A stretch of 64,000 bases of DNA. It comes from Acetobacter syzygii. Its GTDB lineage: Bacteria; Pseudomonadota; Alphaproteobacteria; Acetobacterales; Acetobacteraceae. A program made the position numbers and the translations under genes. A model generated the notes under the pieces. That model searched no databases, was not told where the DNA came from, and saw only the letters and a program-made list of their open reading frames with translations. Below, in pieces: positions 38,087 through 47,396 of the stretch. Position 1 is the first letter of the stretch, and every line of letters starts with the position of its first letter. The stretch is taken from contig NZ_BAMZ01000019.1 of NCBI RefSeq assembly GCF_000964225.1, positions 52,532 through 116,531 of the forward strand. The letters run 5' to 3'.

Positions 38087-38707
38087 TTAGTAGGCTCCAT
38101 CCGGATCGGGCTGAAACGGATTGGCGTTATCCGGCGCGGCTGGTTTGGCCGGACTGGCTGGCACCACAAGGCCCGGCGGTGTGGGGGATGGAGGTGCTCC
38201 CCCTTCAACCGGAGCCGCTTCGGGCAGAGGAGGGGGTGCCGCAGGCTTGGGCAGCGGGGGAAGGAACGGTGCAACATCATCCCCCGCACACTGCACCATA
38301 CGCACATCATACACAGAGCTTTCCAGCACACCCAAGCCCGGCTCTGCTGCCAGCATCCAGCCCTTAAAGGCCGCCCCTCCTGGGTGTGTATCCTGTATTT
38401 CCAGCCACGCGGCAGCATCAGGTGCGCGTGTTGGCGGGCGCTGAAGGCAGCGGCGAGCCAGAATATCCAGATTTTTATAGTGAACAGCCTCCCCCCCAAC
38501 GGGGACGGACAGCACCTCCACATGGGCATCCAGTCGGTCCAGAACACGCACGACCGCCGTGCCTTTACCCTGCCACGTACTGGCAGGGTACACAGCCGGT
38601 GGTGCCAAGGGCGTACCAACAGCCCCAGCCGTGGCTGCACACCCGGCAGTCACCAGCATACTGACCGCAAACAGACGAACAGACCGCCCCCAGTTCTGCT
38701 GCATCAT
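38087..38707 (-). CDS. DUF2155 lipoprotein/exported protein
   Basis: 206 residues. A signal with lipobox VTAGC is followed by the DUF2155 pattern: VRVLDRLDAHVEVLSVPVG, then RRCLQRPP, AAAWLEIQD, FKGWMLAAEPGLG and VYDVRMVQC. The tail is Pro/Ala-rich (PLPKPAAPPPLPEAAPV). The function is unknown; the gene is usually found with NDUFA12 and MlaD in alphaproteobacteria. It overlaps the preceding small gene as ATGA. Confidence 0.85.
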   Translation of the reverse strand: MMQQNWGRSVRLFAVSMLVTAGCAATAGAVGTPLAPPAVYPASTWQGKGTAVVRVLDRLDAHVEVLSVPVGGEAVHYKNLDILARRCLQRPPTRAPDAAAWLEIQDTHPGGAAFKGWMLAAEPGLGVLESSVYDVRMVQCAGDDVAPFLPPLPKPAAPPPLPEAAPVEGGAPPSPTPPGLVVPASPAKPAAPDNANPFQPDPDGAY

Positions 38708-38919
38708 ACTCTGGCCACCTTGGGAGATGGAAGGGAAGAGACAAGCTCTGCCAGTCGTTCACGCATCACCTGTTCACTTACCCCCATCAGCATTGCATCC
38801 TCAAACGCATCGGCAAGAACCTGCTGCACTTCCTGCCAGTTTTCTTCCAGCACTCGCAGCTTTTCCTGACATGAGACAGGCTGCCCGTCCTCTTGCGGCC
38901 ATATGCGCAACGCCGTCAT
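38704..38919 (-). CDS. Small protein between mlaD and DUF2155 genes
   Basis: 71 residues, mostly one long helix (LRVLEENWQEVQQVLADAFEDAMLMG) with acidic character and no signal or membrane span. It overlaps the DUF2155 start by four bases (ATGA), so the two are coupled. AAGGCGG lies eight bases before its ATG. The function is unknown. Confidence 0.7.
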   Translation of the reverse strand: MTALRIWPQEDGQPVSCQEKLRVLEENWQEVQQVLADAFEDAMLMGVSEQVMRERLAELVSSLPSPKVARV

Positions 38920-38969
38920 TCTGTCCGCCTTACTCTAAATCTTGTTGCTAAACCGGTTTTATGTCTGTT

Positions 38970-39506
38970 TCAGGGCACGTTGGTGCCACTGGCTCCATTC
39001 TGGGGGTTGGCAGCATCCTTGTTGGCCCGGGTCAGCGTATCGGTGACGGAGAAAATAAATTTGCTCAAGAGCTGTTCCAGACTGATGGACCCCTGCGTCT
39101 GGCTTATGCTGCTCCCTGCTGACAGGGTTTTATCATCCCCACCCGGAGAGAGCGCAATGTATTTGCCGCCCAGCAGGCTATCGCTGGTAATAATAGCGGC
39201 TGTATCTGCGGAGAGGTGAATATCAGGCCGTACGGTAAAAACCACATGCGCCTTAAAGGTCTGCGGATTGACGCTCTCGCTCTGCACGGTGCCAACTGTG
39301 ACCCCGGCCAGCCGCACATCCGATCCAACATCCAAACCATCAATATGCGAGAAATCAGCACTAAGCTGATAACCGACTGTATCCGTCTTACGGCCTTCGC
39401 CCACCACTGCTGCGGTCAACATGCCTGCCAGAGCGACCAGCACGGCAGTGCCGGTCAGAAGCTCTGCAAGACTGCGCCGTGATTTTTCCGCCATTGCCGA
39501 TGCCAT
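38970..39506 (-). CDS. mlaD: MlaD-type MCE-domain lipid transport protein
   Basis: 178 residues. An N-terminal membrane helix (LLTGTAVLVALAGMLTAAVV) is followed by the MCE domain (YQLSADFSHIDGLDVGSDVRLAGVTVG, then GKYIALSPGG). In the Mla pathway the MlaD hexamer links the MlaFEB ABC transporter to MlaC and shuttles phospholipid between membranes. The mlaE/mlaF genes are not in this window; mlaC and mlaA are at 55-56.5 kb. ATG 39494 is an alternative start. Confidence 0.92.
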   Translation of the reverse strand: MASAMAEKSRRSLAELLTGTAVLVALAGMLTAAVVGEGRKTDTVGYQLSADFSHIDGLDVGSDVRLAGVTVGTVQSESVNPQTFKAHVVFTVRPDIHLSADTAAIITSDSLLGGKYIALSPGGDDKTLSAGSSISQTQGSISLEQLLSKFIFSVTDTLTRANKDAANPQNGASGTNVP

Positions 39507-39562
39507 GAACTACGTACACTCCCTAATGCTTGCAGCCACTGTAACAGGGAATGTTCCGCAAA

Positions 39563-39943
39563 TCACGCCTCGGTCGCACTCTCCGGTGTCCAAGGCTCAT
39601 AATCACCCGTTGCTGGCGGGTGCTGGCCTGTGGCGTACAGGCTGCCCTGCGGGTGGTAAGCCTGCGCTGTGCCGGTCATGTTGGGCTGGTAAGGGATCTG
39701 CCAGGGTTTGCGCTCTTCTGGCGCAATCGGTGCATCCAGTGTGTGGTGCAGCCACCCCCACCATTCTGGCGGCACGGCGGAGGCATCTTCCCCTTTCAGG
39801 TAGATCACCCAACGTTCGGGGCGATCCATGCCGCCACCCTTACGGGCCGGGCCGGTTGATTCGTAATAACAGCGGCCATCGGCATCCTTGCCAATCAGCC
39901 GACCTTTCCGGCGCGTATGCAGCCATGTTCCGAAATTTGCCAT
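39563..39943 (-). CDS. NDUFA12-like complex I accessory subunit
   Basis: 126 residues. The NDUFA12 pattern is clear: TWLHTRRKGRLIGKDADGRCYYES, RRWVIY-like ERWVIYLKGE, SAVPPEWWGWLHHTLD and PYQPNMTGT. Alphaproteobacteria use it as an accessory subunit of NADH dehydrogenase; whether this organism has complex I cannot be told from here. ATG 39943 starts at the family core (M-A-N-F); the frame is open to 40030 but without support. The next gene on the strand is mlaD, 56 bases on. Confidence 0.88.
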   Translation of the reverse strand: MANFGTWLHTRRKGRLIGKDADGRCYYESTGPARKGGGMDRPERWVIYLKGEDASAVPPEWWGWLHHTLDAPIAPEERKPWQIPYQPNMTGTAQAYHPQGSLYATGQHPPATGDYEPWTPESATEA

Positions 39944-40129
39944 AAGAAGGATGATAGGACTCCGCACACCCTGCGGTCCATATTTTATCGTCCAACGCCC
40001 GATCAACTGCGCTCGAGCGGGTTGGGGCAAAAGTTATCCCCCATATCCTCACTTTGCAGGGTAATAACGGCAGCCTGAAGCTGTTTTGTCGGGTTCCGCT
40101 GCCTGCACGCCCGGCAGTAACATGCAGAC

Positions 40130-41668
40130 ATGACAACAGCCAGACGCCATTGGAACGGTGTGCTGATGAGCACACTGGAGGCCGCAGCAGACCCGGATGC
40201 ACCCCTTCGCTCCGTTACGCTGCCCGCAGAGTGGGATGTGGACGCCGCTTCCGCACTTGCCCAACTTATGCCGGGCGACGGCCCGATTGATCTGCCCGCC
40301 ATTGCGTCGCGGTGGATTACGGCCCTTGCGCCGGACGAGGCCTCCGCACGGTCGCTGGTCTGGCTGCTGCTTACGCGGCAGGCTGCGCCGGTGGAGGCTG
40401 TGTGGCACTGCGCCTTTGATCGGCCTGCGGGCTTTGTGGTCAATCTGGCAGCCTTTGTCTCCCCCGGTGAAGGGTTTGCCGCCCGCACCTTTGTGGCCGC
40501 CCTTAAGCTGATCTGTTCGGTGCTGCGCCAAACGGCCAGGAATATGGCAGACCAGCGCAATGGTGACCTGCTTCTACCAGACCTGTTTGTGCCCGCCCAT
40601 GCCGCAGGCACGGATGCCCCTCCGCTCCAGGCCCCTACGGCTGGCGATATTCTGCTCACCAACATGGATGCCTGCCTGGCGGGAGTTGGGCTGGATTATG
40701 ATAGTGAAGATGGCCGGGCAGCCGCCTGCGCCATTACCGCTCTGGCCACACTGACCGCCCATGCAGGCCGGGGACCGGAATCGCTCCCACTCCCTCCCGT
40801 CCGGACTGTGCTACCCGGACTGGGCGAAACCCTGCGTGCAGTCTGGAACGAAGCCGCGGTGGAAACCGATGCCCCGCTGGCCCCGATTGAAACAGGTTTT
40901 TCCACCCCCAACCCCATAGATGGCCTGCTTGGAGTGGAAGCCTGCGGGCTGGCACCAGTTTTTTCCATGCTGCGCCCCGATGGACGGCTTGCCAACAGCG
41001 CACGGCAACGGCTGGACATGCGCGGCTTTACGGTGGAAACGGCACTGGCCGCGGCCCTTGCGGGCGAAACGGTTTTGCCCCAGCCCGGCCCCAAGGCCCA
41101 TCTGGCCATGTACCGCGCCCTAACCGGCTTTGCAGACCGGATGCCCGCCCGCCCCGAAACACTCCCAACGCCAGTACGCCTTAAGCTCGAACGGGGGATG
41201 CGGCGGATTCTCCCCGCACGACATGGCGGCTTTACACAAAAGACCACCATTGGTGGGCACCGCCTGTTCATGCGCACCGGAGAATATGAGGACGGCACGC
41301 TGGGCGAACTGTCCCTGACCCCCACGCGGGAAAGTAATATGGTGCGCGGGCTGATGGAAAGCTTTGGCGATGCCATAAGCATTGGCCTGCAATACGGCGC
41401 GCCACTGGAAGCTTACGTGGAAAACTTTGCCTATTCCTGCTTTGGCCCGGCGGGCACTGTGGAAGGCGACCCGGTTGCCTCCTATGCCACTTCCATGCTG
41501 GACTACGTCTTCAGGGCCTTGTCCGACACCTATCTGGACAAACGCCTGCCCGACGGCCCCCATCAGGACAGCACCTCCGAACCGGACCCGCTGCTCCCGC
41601 TGGACCTGCCCGAAGGGGATGATACGCAGCCCACCCGCCCAAGGCGTAACCTGCGGCTGGTGTGCTAG
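40130..41668 (+). CDS. NrdJ-like protein (ribonucleotide-reductase C-terminal similarity)
   Basis: 512 residues. The last third (EYEDGTLGELSLTP, LMESFGDAISIGLQYGAPLEAYVE, ATSMLDYVFRAL) matches the C-terminal half of vitamin B12-dependent ribonucleotide reductase NrdJ. The N-terminal two thirds are Ala-rich and show only faint resemblance (LGVEACGLAPVFSML, LDMRGFTVE), and the catalytic Cys motifs of the RNR barrel are not recognisable. It may be a degenerate or repurposed paralogue. A RidA gene follows after 34 bases on the same strand. No signal peptide; start at 40130 or 40166. Confidence 0.7.
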   Translation: MTTARRHWNGVLMSTLEAAADPDAPLRSVTLPAEWDVDAASALAQLMPGDGPIDLPAIASRWITALAPDEASARSLVWLLLTRQAAPVEAVWHCAFDRPAGFVVNLAAFVSPGEGFAARTFVAALKLICSVLRQTARNMADQRNGDLLLPDLFVPAHAAGTDAPPLQAPTAGDILLTNMDACLAGVGLDYDSEDGRAAACAITALATLTAHAGRGPESLPLPPVRTVLPGLGETLRAVWNEAAVETDAPLAPIETGFSTPNPIDGLLGVEACGLAPVFSMLRPDGRLANSARQRLDMRGFTVETALAAALAGETVLPQPGPKAHLAMYRALTGFADRMPARPETLPTPVRLKLERGMRRILPARHGGFTQKTTIGGHRLFMRTGEYEDGTLGELSLTPTRESNMVRGLMESFGDAISIGLQYGAPLEAYVENFAYSCFGPAGTVEGDPVASYATSMLDYVFRALSDTYLDKRLPDGPHQDSTSEPDPLLPLDLPEGDDTQPTRPRRNLRLVC

Positions 41669-41702
41669 GCCCCTGTTTGTACAAGGAACGGAATAAAACG
41701 CT

Positions 41703-42164
41703 ATGAGCACTCCCCAATCCCGTCTGGCTGAACTGGGTATTGAACTGCCCACACCGGCAGCACCCGTTGCCAATTATGTTGCCTGTGTTCAAACAGGTTC
41801 GCTGCTTGTGGTTTCCGGCCAGTTGCCTTTGCACAATGGCAAGCTGTTCGCGACCGGCAAGCTGGGAGATGCGGTCAGCGTGGACACAGCGGTTGAAGCT
41901 GCGCGTTACAGCATGATCAACGTTATTGCGCAGGTCAAAGCCGCCGTTGGTGACCTCTCCCGCGTGAAGCGCGTTGTCCGTCTGGGCGGCTTTATTGCGT
42001 GCACGCCGGAGTTCACAGCCCACGCATCCGTTATGAACGGTGCGTCCGATCTGGCTGTGGCCGTGTTTGGGGATGCAGGCCGCCATGCCCGCTCCACCGT
42101 TGGCGTTCCCTCCCTGCCGCTCGATGCACCGGTGGAAGTGGAAGGTCTGTTCGAGATCATCTGA
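41703..42164 (+). CDS. RidA family protein (YjgF/Atu-type)
   Basis: 153 residues with the longer RidA form: an N-terminal LGIELP...NYV segment, SGQLPLHNGKL, and C-terminal VGVPSLPLDAPVEVEGLFEI. The hydrophobic ligand pocket is conserved and Arg/Glu near the C-terminus (ARSTVGVP, VEVEG) fit the active type. It could deaminate reactive enamines. It lies between the NrdJ-like and acyltransferase genes, all on the plus strand with short gaps. Confidence 0.88.
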   Translation: MSTPQSRLAELGIELPTPAAPVANYVACVQTGSLLVVSGQLPLHNGKLFATGKLGDAVSVDTAVEAARYSMINVIAQVKAAVGDLSRVKRVVRLGGFIACTPEFTAHASVMNGASDLAVAVFGDAGRHARSTVGVPSLPLDAPVEVEGLFEII

Positions 42165-42183
42165 CCAATCGGAACAAAACGCC

Positions 42184-43335
42184 ATGGCTGACTGGTCCGT
42201 TACCCTGCACAACAGTATTCACGACATTCCCGCACAGGAGTGGGCGGACTGCGCAGGGCCGGACAACCCTTTTGTCAGCCATGACTTTTTATCCGCACTG
42301 GAAGACAGCGGCTCTGTCCAGCGCGAGACTGGCTGGCTGCCCCGGCACGTATGCCTGCACAGCCCCGATGGTCAGCTTGCTGCTACCTGCCCCGCTTACC
42401 TTAAAGGCCATTCCTGGGGCGAATATGTTTTTGATCAGGGGTGGGCCCGCGCGTATGAGGCGGCAGGAGGGCAATACTACCCCAAACTCCAGATTGCCGT
42501 CCCCTTTACGCCAGCACCCGGCCCACGGCTGCTGGTCCACCCCAGCGCTCCGCCCGAAACCCGGGCCGTACTGGCCGATGCCCTACGCCAGATCTGTGCG
42601 GATACGGGCCTGTCCTCCGCCCATGTGACCTTCTGCACCGAAGGAGACAGTGCTGTTCTGGCGCAGCGTGGCTGGCTGCCCCGCCTTGGTGTGCAATACC
42701 ACTGGCATAACAGGAACTACGCAACATTTGACGATTTTTTAGCCACACTCTCAGCCCGCAAGCGCAAAAACATCAAACGTGAACGGCGCGATGCCAACAA
42801 TGCGGGTCTTACGTTCGAAACCTTGCAGGGGGCCAGCATAACACCGGCCGACTGGCAGGCCTTTTACCAATTTTACCAGAACACCATAGACCGCAAATGG
42901 GGCAGCGCTTACCTGACGCCAGAGTTTTTCCCGCTGATGGCCCAACGGCTGGGCGAACGCGTGGTGCTTATGCTGGCACGCCATGGCACAACCCCGGTTG
43001 CGGCCGCCCTTAATCTGATGGGCACAAACACGCTATATGGTCGCAACTGGGGGTGCGAGGGTAACTGGCCCTTCCTGCATTTTGAACTCTGCTATTATCG
43101 CGCCATAGATTTTGCCATTGCCCATGGCCTGCAACGGGTAGAAGCCGGAGCACAGGGGGAACACAAAATCCAGCGCGGCTACCTGCCTAGCCTGACCCAT
43201 TCCGCCCACTGGCTGCAAAGCCCCTCCCTGCGCGAGGCGGTAGACCGCTTTTTGCAGGCCGAGCGACCGGCCATGCAGGCAGAAGCCCAGACCCTGAGCA
43301 CTCTCAGCCCCTACCGGCAGGACAGCACGCCCTAG
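42184..43335 (+). CDS. FemAB-like GNAT acyltransferase (peptidoglycan-type)
   Basis: 383 residues. Two GNAT-like lobes; signatures of the DUF482/FemAB-like family are PFVSHDFLSALEDSG near the start, RKRKNIKRERRDA, YQFYQNTIDRKWGSAYLT and VEAGAQGEHKIQRGY. These enzymes transfer an acyl group from an aminoacyl or acyl-CoA donor; the substrate here is unknown. The ATG 42184 is preferred over the far upstream frame start at 42040, which overlaps ridA. It ends with a good terminator. Confidence 0.85.
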   Translation: MADWSVTLHNSIHDIPAQEWADCAGPDNPFVSHDFLSALEDSGSVQRETGWLPRHVCLHSPDGQLAATCPAYLKGHSWGEYVFDQGWARAYEAAGGQYYPKLQIAVPFTPAPGPRLLVHPSAPPETRAVLADALRQICADTGLSSAHVTFCTEGDSAVLAQRGWLPRLGVQYHWHNRNYATFDDFLATLSARKRKNIKRERRDANNAGLTFETLQGASITPADWQAFYQFYQNTIDRKWGSAYLTPEFFPLMAQRLGERVVLMLARHGTTPVAAALNLMGTNTLYGRNWGCEGNWPFLHFELCYYRAIDFAIAHGLQRVEAGAQGEHKIQRGYLPSLTHSAHWLQSPSLREAVDRFLQAERPAMQAEAQTLSTLSPYRQDSTP

Positions 43336-43388
43336 CCACTCCATGCCTGAAATCCGCCCATACCACCCCCTGTGAAGCGGCTTTTTCC

Positions 43389-43420
43389 AAGCGTGAAACA
43401 TTGTCGGCACGCTTTTTTTT
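43389..43420 (+). terminator. Terminator after the FemAB-like gene
   Basis: A 7-bp stem AAGCGTG / CACGCTT (43389-43395 and 43408-43414) with a 12-base loop is followed by a T-run to 43420. Canonical intrinsic terminator, 54 bases past the stop codon. Confidence 0.8.
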
Positions 43421-43478
43421 GCGTATGCCGGTGTGACCTTTTTCCACCTGTTTACGCGACCGGACCGGCACAGAACTG

Positions 43479-44387
43479 ATGAGCACATCCACCCCCCTTC
43501 CCTCCGAACATCAGGCGACCTTGATCGATGGCAAGGCATTTGCCGCCTCCATGCGCCAACAGATCCGCGAGGATGTTCTGGCCTTCCACGAACAGCACGG
43601 CGTAACGCCCGGACTGGCTGTTATTCTGGTTGGCAATGATCCCGCAAGCGAAGTGTATGTTAAAAACAAAGCCATTCAGACGCACCATGCGGGAATGCGC
43701 TCGTTTATGCACATGCTGCCCGAGACCACATCAGAAGCAGAGCTGCTGACCCTGATCGAACGGCTGAACAAGGACCCGGAAATTCATGGCATTCTGGTGC
43801 AGCTTCCGCTCCCCAAAGGTCTGGATGCCCGCCGTGTAACCAACGCCATTCTGCCAGAAAAAGATGTGGATGGTCTGGGCGAGGTCAATGCCGGGCGCCT
43901 GGCCGTGGACCTGCCGGGCATTGTGCCATGCACACCGCTGGGCTGCCTTTTTCTGCTCCGTGACCAGTTGGGAGATATGAAGGGCCTGCACGCGGTGGTT
44001 ATTGGCGCATCCAACCTTGTGGGCAAACCCATGGCCCTGTTGCTGCTGGCTGAGGGCTGCACCGTCAGCATTGCCCATATTCACACGCGCGATACAGCAG
44101 CCCTTGCCCGCGAGGCGGATATTCTGGTGGTTGCAACCGGTTGCCGCGAACTGGTTAAAGGCAGCTGGATCAAACCCGGTGCTACGGTTATTGACGTGGG
44201 CATTACCCGCACCCAGACTGAAAGCGGCAAAAGCCGTCTGGTTGGCGATGTAGCGTTTGACGAGGCCGCAAAAGTGGCCGGGCGCATTACCCCCGTACCC
44301 GGTGGCGTTGGCCCCATGACCATTGCCTGCCTGCTTAAAAACACGCTCACCGCGGCACAGATGCAGATTGAGGGAAAAACCGAATGA
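43479..44387 (+). CDS. folD: FolD, methylenetetrahydrofolate dehydrogenase/cyclohydrolase
   Basis: 302 residues. Signatures: [35 protein letters not shown], the NADP site [16 protein letters not shown], and [10 protein letters not shown]. FolD interconverts 5,10-methylene-THF and 10-formyl-THF. The next gene overlaps its stop as ATGA and is a MetF-like protein, so the pair forms a one-carbon operon. Confidence 0.97.
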   Translation: MSTSTPLPSEHQATLIDGKAFAASMRQQIREDVLAFHEQHGVTPGLAVILVGNDPASEVYVKNKAIQTHHAGMRSFMHMLPETTSEAELLTLIERLNKDPEIHGILVQLPLPKGLDARRVTNAILPEKDVDGLGEVNAGRLAVDLPGIVPCTPLGCLFLLRDQLGDMKGLHAVVIGASNLVGKPMALLLLAEGCTVSIAHIHTRDTAALAREADILVVATGCRELVKGSWIKPGATVIDVGITRTQTESGKSRLVGDVAFDEAAKVAGRITPVPGGVGPMTIACLLKNTLTAAQMQIEGKTE

Positions 44388-45133
44388 GCCTGAACCGCCT
44401 GTGTGTTGAGCTGATCCCCCGCTCTGCCGAGTCTTTGGCGCAGGATGTGGCAACCGTTAAATCCGTTTTTCCCGCGGCAGATACATTGAATGTGCCTGAC
44501 CTTATGCGTTTTCCGCTACGAAGCTGGGAGGCCGCAGCACAGCTCCACCCCACCTTCCCCCGCGTTATTCCGCATATCCGTGCCATTGATATTGCCCCCA
44601 ACGCCCCCCTGCCAGGGGCTGAACAGCCGGGGCTAGAAGAAATTCTGGTCATACACGGGGATCCACCCGCCGACCTGTCCATGCGCACATACCCCAACAG
44701 CACGGAAAGCATTATCCGCCGCTATCGCAAGGAAGCACCACACCTTAAAATTTATGCTGCATTCGACCCTTACCGCCGCGCACCGTGGAAGGAACTGGAG
44801 GATGTTGCCCGTAAAAAAGAAGCTGGAGCCAGCGGTTTTTTCACACAGCCGGTCTTTGATTATAAGCTTTTTGACCTGTGCCGCGAATGGCTGCGGGATG
44901 AGGATGTGTTCTGGGGGCTTTCCCCCGTAATTGGTCCACGCTCGCGCTCCTATTGGGAGACCACGAACCATATTGTGTTCCCCAAGGATTTTTCAACAAC
45001 ACTTGAATCCAACATTACTTTTGCGCAGACTGTTCTGCGCGAGCTGGCTGCGGATCAAGGATGTGCTTACCTTATGCCGGTACGGATCAAGCTGGAACAT
45101 TACTTACCCGCCCTGCTCGAAGCGGTGTCCTGA
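44384..45133 (+). CDS. Short MetF-like methylenetetrahydrofolate reductase family protein
   Basis: 249 residues. TIM-barrel pattern of the MetF family: [49 protein letters not shown], and a late [15 protein letters not shown]. The canonical N-terminal FEFFPPK is replaced by VELIPRS and the protein is shorter than E. coli MetF (296). It may be a real methylene-THF reductase of a short type or a related enzyme. Its ATG overlaps the folD stop (ATGA), so translation is coupled. Confidence 0.75.
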   Translation: MSLNRLCVELIPRSAESLAQDVATVKSVFPAADTLNVPDLMRFPLRSWEAAAQLHPTFPRVIPHIRAIDIAPNAPLPGAEQPGLEEILVIHGDPPADLSMRTYPNSTESIIRRYRKEAPHLKIYAAFDPYRRAPWKELEDVARKKEAGASGFFTQPVFDYKLFDLCREWLRDEDVFWGLSPVIGPRSRSYWETTNHIVFPKDFSTTLESNITFAQTVLRELAADQGCAYLMPVRIKLEHYLPALLEAVS

Positions 45134-45207
45134 ACCGGAATTTTCTGGGAAAATGCTTTTAAGTCCAAGACTTTTCCCGGATATTCCATTTTTATCAACG
45201 GGGTGGC

Positions 45208-47337
45208 ATGGCTTTTTCTCTTCTCTCTTTCCACGGCGCTCTGGTCGGTTGCACCGGCTTAAAGCTGCATCCGCTTTGCCCCGCAGCAACCCCAACCCGT
45301 GCCACCAGAACCGTTGAGCTGGACACACAGCACAACACGCTCTCACCCGGCGGAGCATTTGTTACGGCCTGCCCAATAGAAACCGTAACCAATCGTCCGC
45401 TTGTCGCGCTGAGAGCGGGGAACACTTACCTTTCCAGCAGAAGCTCCACCCAGTTCGATGCGGCTCCCGTATGCGCAACGTGGGAACATTTTTTACTGCT
45501 TACACCAGAGCACACAGACCTCCTGCGCACCATGTTGCAGAATACATGGCATGATGGCCACACCTATGTGGGTGCCCCCATCTGTACCGGGCATGACCTG
45601 CGCCTTGGCCCACATAAATGGCCCATAGAACAGCTACAGGCCGAATTCCGTGGCGATACGCTAACCCTATGGACGGATAATGCGCCCCATAAGGTGACAC
45701 TGACCACCTGCCCATCGCGCACACTCCAGAACCTGCTGGACATTGCGTGCGAATTGCTGGAGGTCGGGGCTTTCCGCCGTGCGCGTAACCCGTGGGCTAC
45801 AGCAGACGATGTGCGCGAACAGGTTTTTAAGCTCAGCCTCAACCCTTCAGCCATCGCACCCTGTATTGTTCTGGCCCAGCTATGCTGCCAGCTTGGACAG
45901 GGAGAACTGGGCAGCCAGTTTGCCGCCTACGCCCAATCGTTTGCACAAATGGCGGACCTGCTGTGGCTCCAGTCCCTTATAGCCCTGCGTATGCGCGACC
46001 ATACACGCGCAGCCGACCTGCTGGTTCAGGCCCTGCAGGCACGTTACCCAAAGCAGGATTTTTCGGCCACCCTGCCCCAACTTCTGGAACGCTTGCGGCA
46101 AGGCGAGGACGCGCTGCTTCTTGTGCCCGACATGCTGTATGAGCTTGATCTACCGGGCTTTGACGAACGGTTTGATACACTCTTGGTACCCATGCGACTG
46201 GCGGCCAAAAATGGGCCAGACATTCGCCAGATATACGCAATGCTTTTTGAAAACGCCTATCAAAGGCTGAGCACCACCAAAGACCTCCGCCTGCTGGAAA
46301 CCGAAGCAAAGCTGAACGGGCTGAGCTGGTGGACCGAGGCCGCCATGGGCCACACAAGCTGGCTCGCAGGGCTCCAGACCGAGGCAGACACGCACTACGC
46401 CATTGCCCGCCGTCTGGCGTTACAGGCTGGGGCAACACCATCGCCCGAAAACGCGGGCATTTTCTCTTGGCTGGGTGCGCAGGAATGTAACCAGCTTGCC
46501 AGCCGCGCCATACCGGACCGCACTGGTGTTTCCCGCTGGCAATGGCAGTTCAGCACGGCAGATGCACCAGCAGCCTTTTGCCTGGTCTTTGCGTGCGATA
46601 GCCGTAATTTCCATCTGTTACCCGGCCTTATCCTCTCCTTGTTACAGGCCTGCAGGGAGGACCGTTCGGCAGGGCGGATAGAACTGTGCCTAGGCGTTGC
46701 CAACCCCGACACGGCGCAGCTGAGCTTTTTGCAAACGGTTGCCAGTTGGCTGGCACAATACGCCACCAGCCTGCGCCTGAATTTTGGCTATGGCGCCACC
46801 ACGGTGCAGGATGCCGCACTGGAACCTGCCCTGCGCTACCTGATCCTGCCTGACCTTGTTGCCAAATTCCGTTGCCCGGTTTTAGTGGGGGATTGCGCGG
46901 GGTATTTTCCCGCCAACATGGCAACCCTGCTGCGCACCCTCAGAAATACGGCAACATATGGATTTGATCTGGCATTATTCGACCACGAGGGCCACCAGAC
47001 CAGCGGCACTCCATGGGATCTTGGCACGGATCTGCTCTATCTGGGCGAAGTGGAGCGCCTGCCCGCCATTGCTGCATTTATGAGCGATTACCTGAATACC
47101 GTATATACGCCCAAAAGCACGGTTCACACAGCCATGGACCGCTGTGCACTGGCGCAAATGCTGCGGCACTTTATTCTACCGCGCTGGAACACGCTTGCCA
47201 TCCGGTTTTTAAACGAAGGACCAGACATTCTGGTAATGCCCAGCGTCAAGGCTGGTACACCCCTGATCTCGCAGGATGATGTGCTGCATGATCTGGCGAT
47301 CAACACCCCCCGCAGGCCCAACCAGCCCACCGCCTGA
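45208..47337 (+). CDS. 709-residue orphan protein, helical repeat plus glycosyltransferase-like part
   Basis: No family was recognised. The N-terminal 200 residues are mixed beta/alpha, without an obvious signal peptide. Residues 200-440 are helix-rich with pairs of short Ala/Leu helices, possibly a TPR-like solenoid. Residues 450-690 have alternating strands and helices: FCLVFACDSRNFHLLPGLI, RYLILPDLVAKFRCPVLVGD, then NEGPDILVMPS, a layout like GT-A glycosyltransferases, though no clear DxD motif is seen (DCAGY at about 571 is the nearest). A role in glycan or envelope synthesis is only an inference. It follows the MetF-like gene after 74 bases. Confidence 0.6.
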   Translation: MAFSLLSFHGALVGCTGLKLHPLCPAATPTRATRTVELDTQHNTLSPGGAFVTACPIETVTNRPLVALRAGNTYLSSRSSTQFDAAPVCATWEHFLLLTPEHTDLLRTMLQNTWHDGHTYVGAPICTGHDLRLGPHKWPIEQLQAEFRGDTLTLWTDNAPHKVTLTTCPSRTLQNLLDIACELLEVGAFRRARNPWATADDVREQVFKLSLNPSAIAPCIVLAQLCCQLGQGELGSQFAAYAQSFAQMADLLWLQSLIALRMRDHTRAADLLVQALQARYPKQDFSATLPQLLERLRQGEDALLLVPDMLYELDLPGFDERFDTLLVPMRLAAKNGPDIRQIYAMLFENAYQRLSTTKDLRLLETEAKLNGLSWWTEAAMGHTSWLAGLQTEADTHYAIARRLALQAGATPSPENAGIFSWLGAQECNQLASRAIPDRTGVSRWQWQFSTADAPAAFCLVFACDSRNFHLLPGLILSLLQACREDRSAGRIELCLGVANPDTAQLSFLQTVASWLAQYATSLRLNFGYGATTVQDAALEPALRYLILPDLVAKFRCPVLVGDCAGYFPANMATLLRTLRNTATYGFDLALFDHEGHQTSGTPWDLGTDLLYLGEVERLPAIAAFMSDYLNTVYTPKSTVHTAMDRCALAQMLRHFILPRWNTLAIRFLNEGPDILVMPSVKAGTPLISQDDVLHDLAINTPRRPNQPTA

Positions 47338-47396
47338 ACAGCCTGCCGCAAACGGCAAGCCCATATTCCGGCAGTTGGCTGACTGGGGGAAAAACC

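Noticed and set aside
40003..40665. 220-residue minus frame over the NrdJ-like gene start
   Set aside because: Arg/Ser-rich composition typical of a GC-rich antisense frame, and it conflicts with the plus gene.
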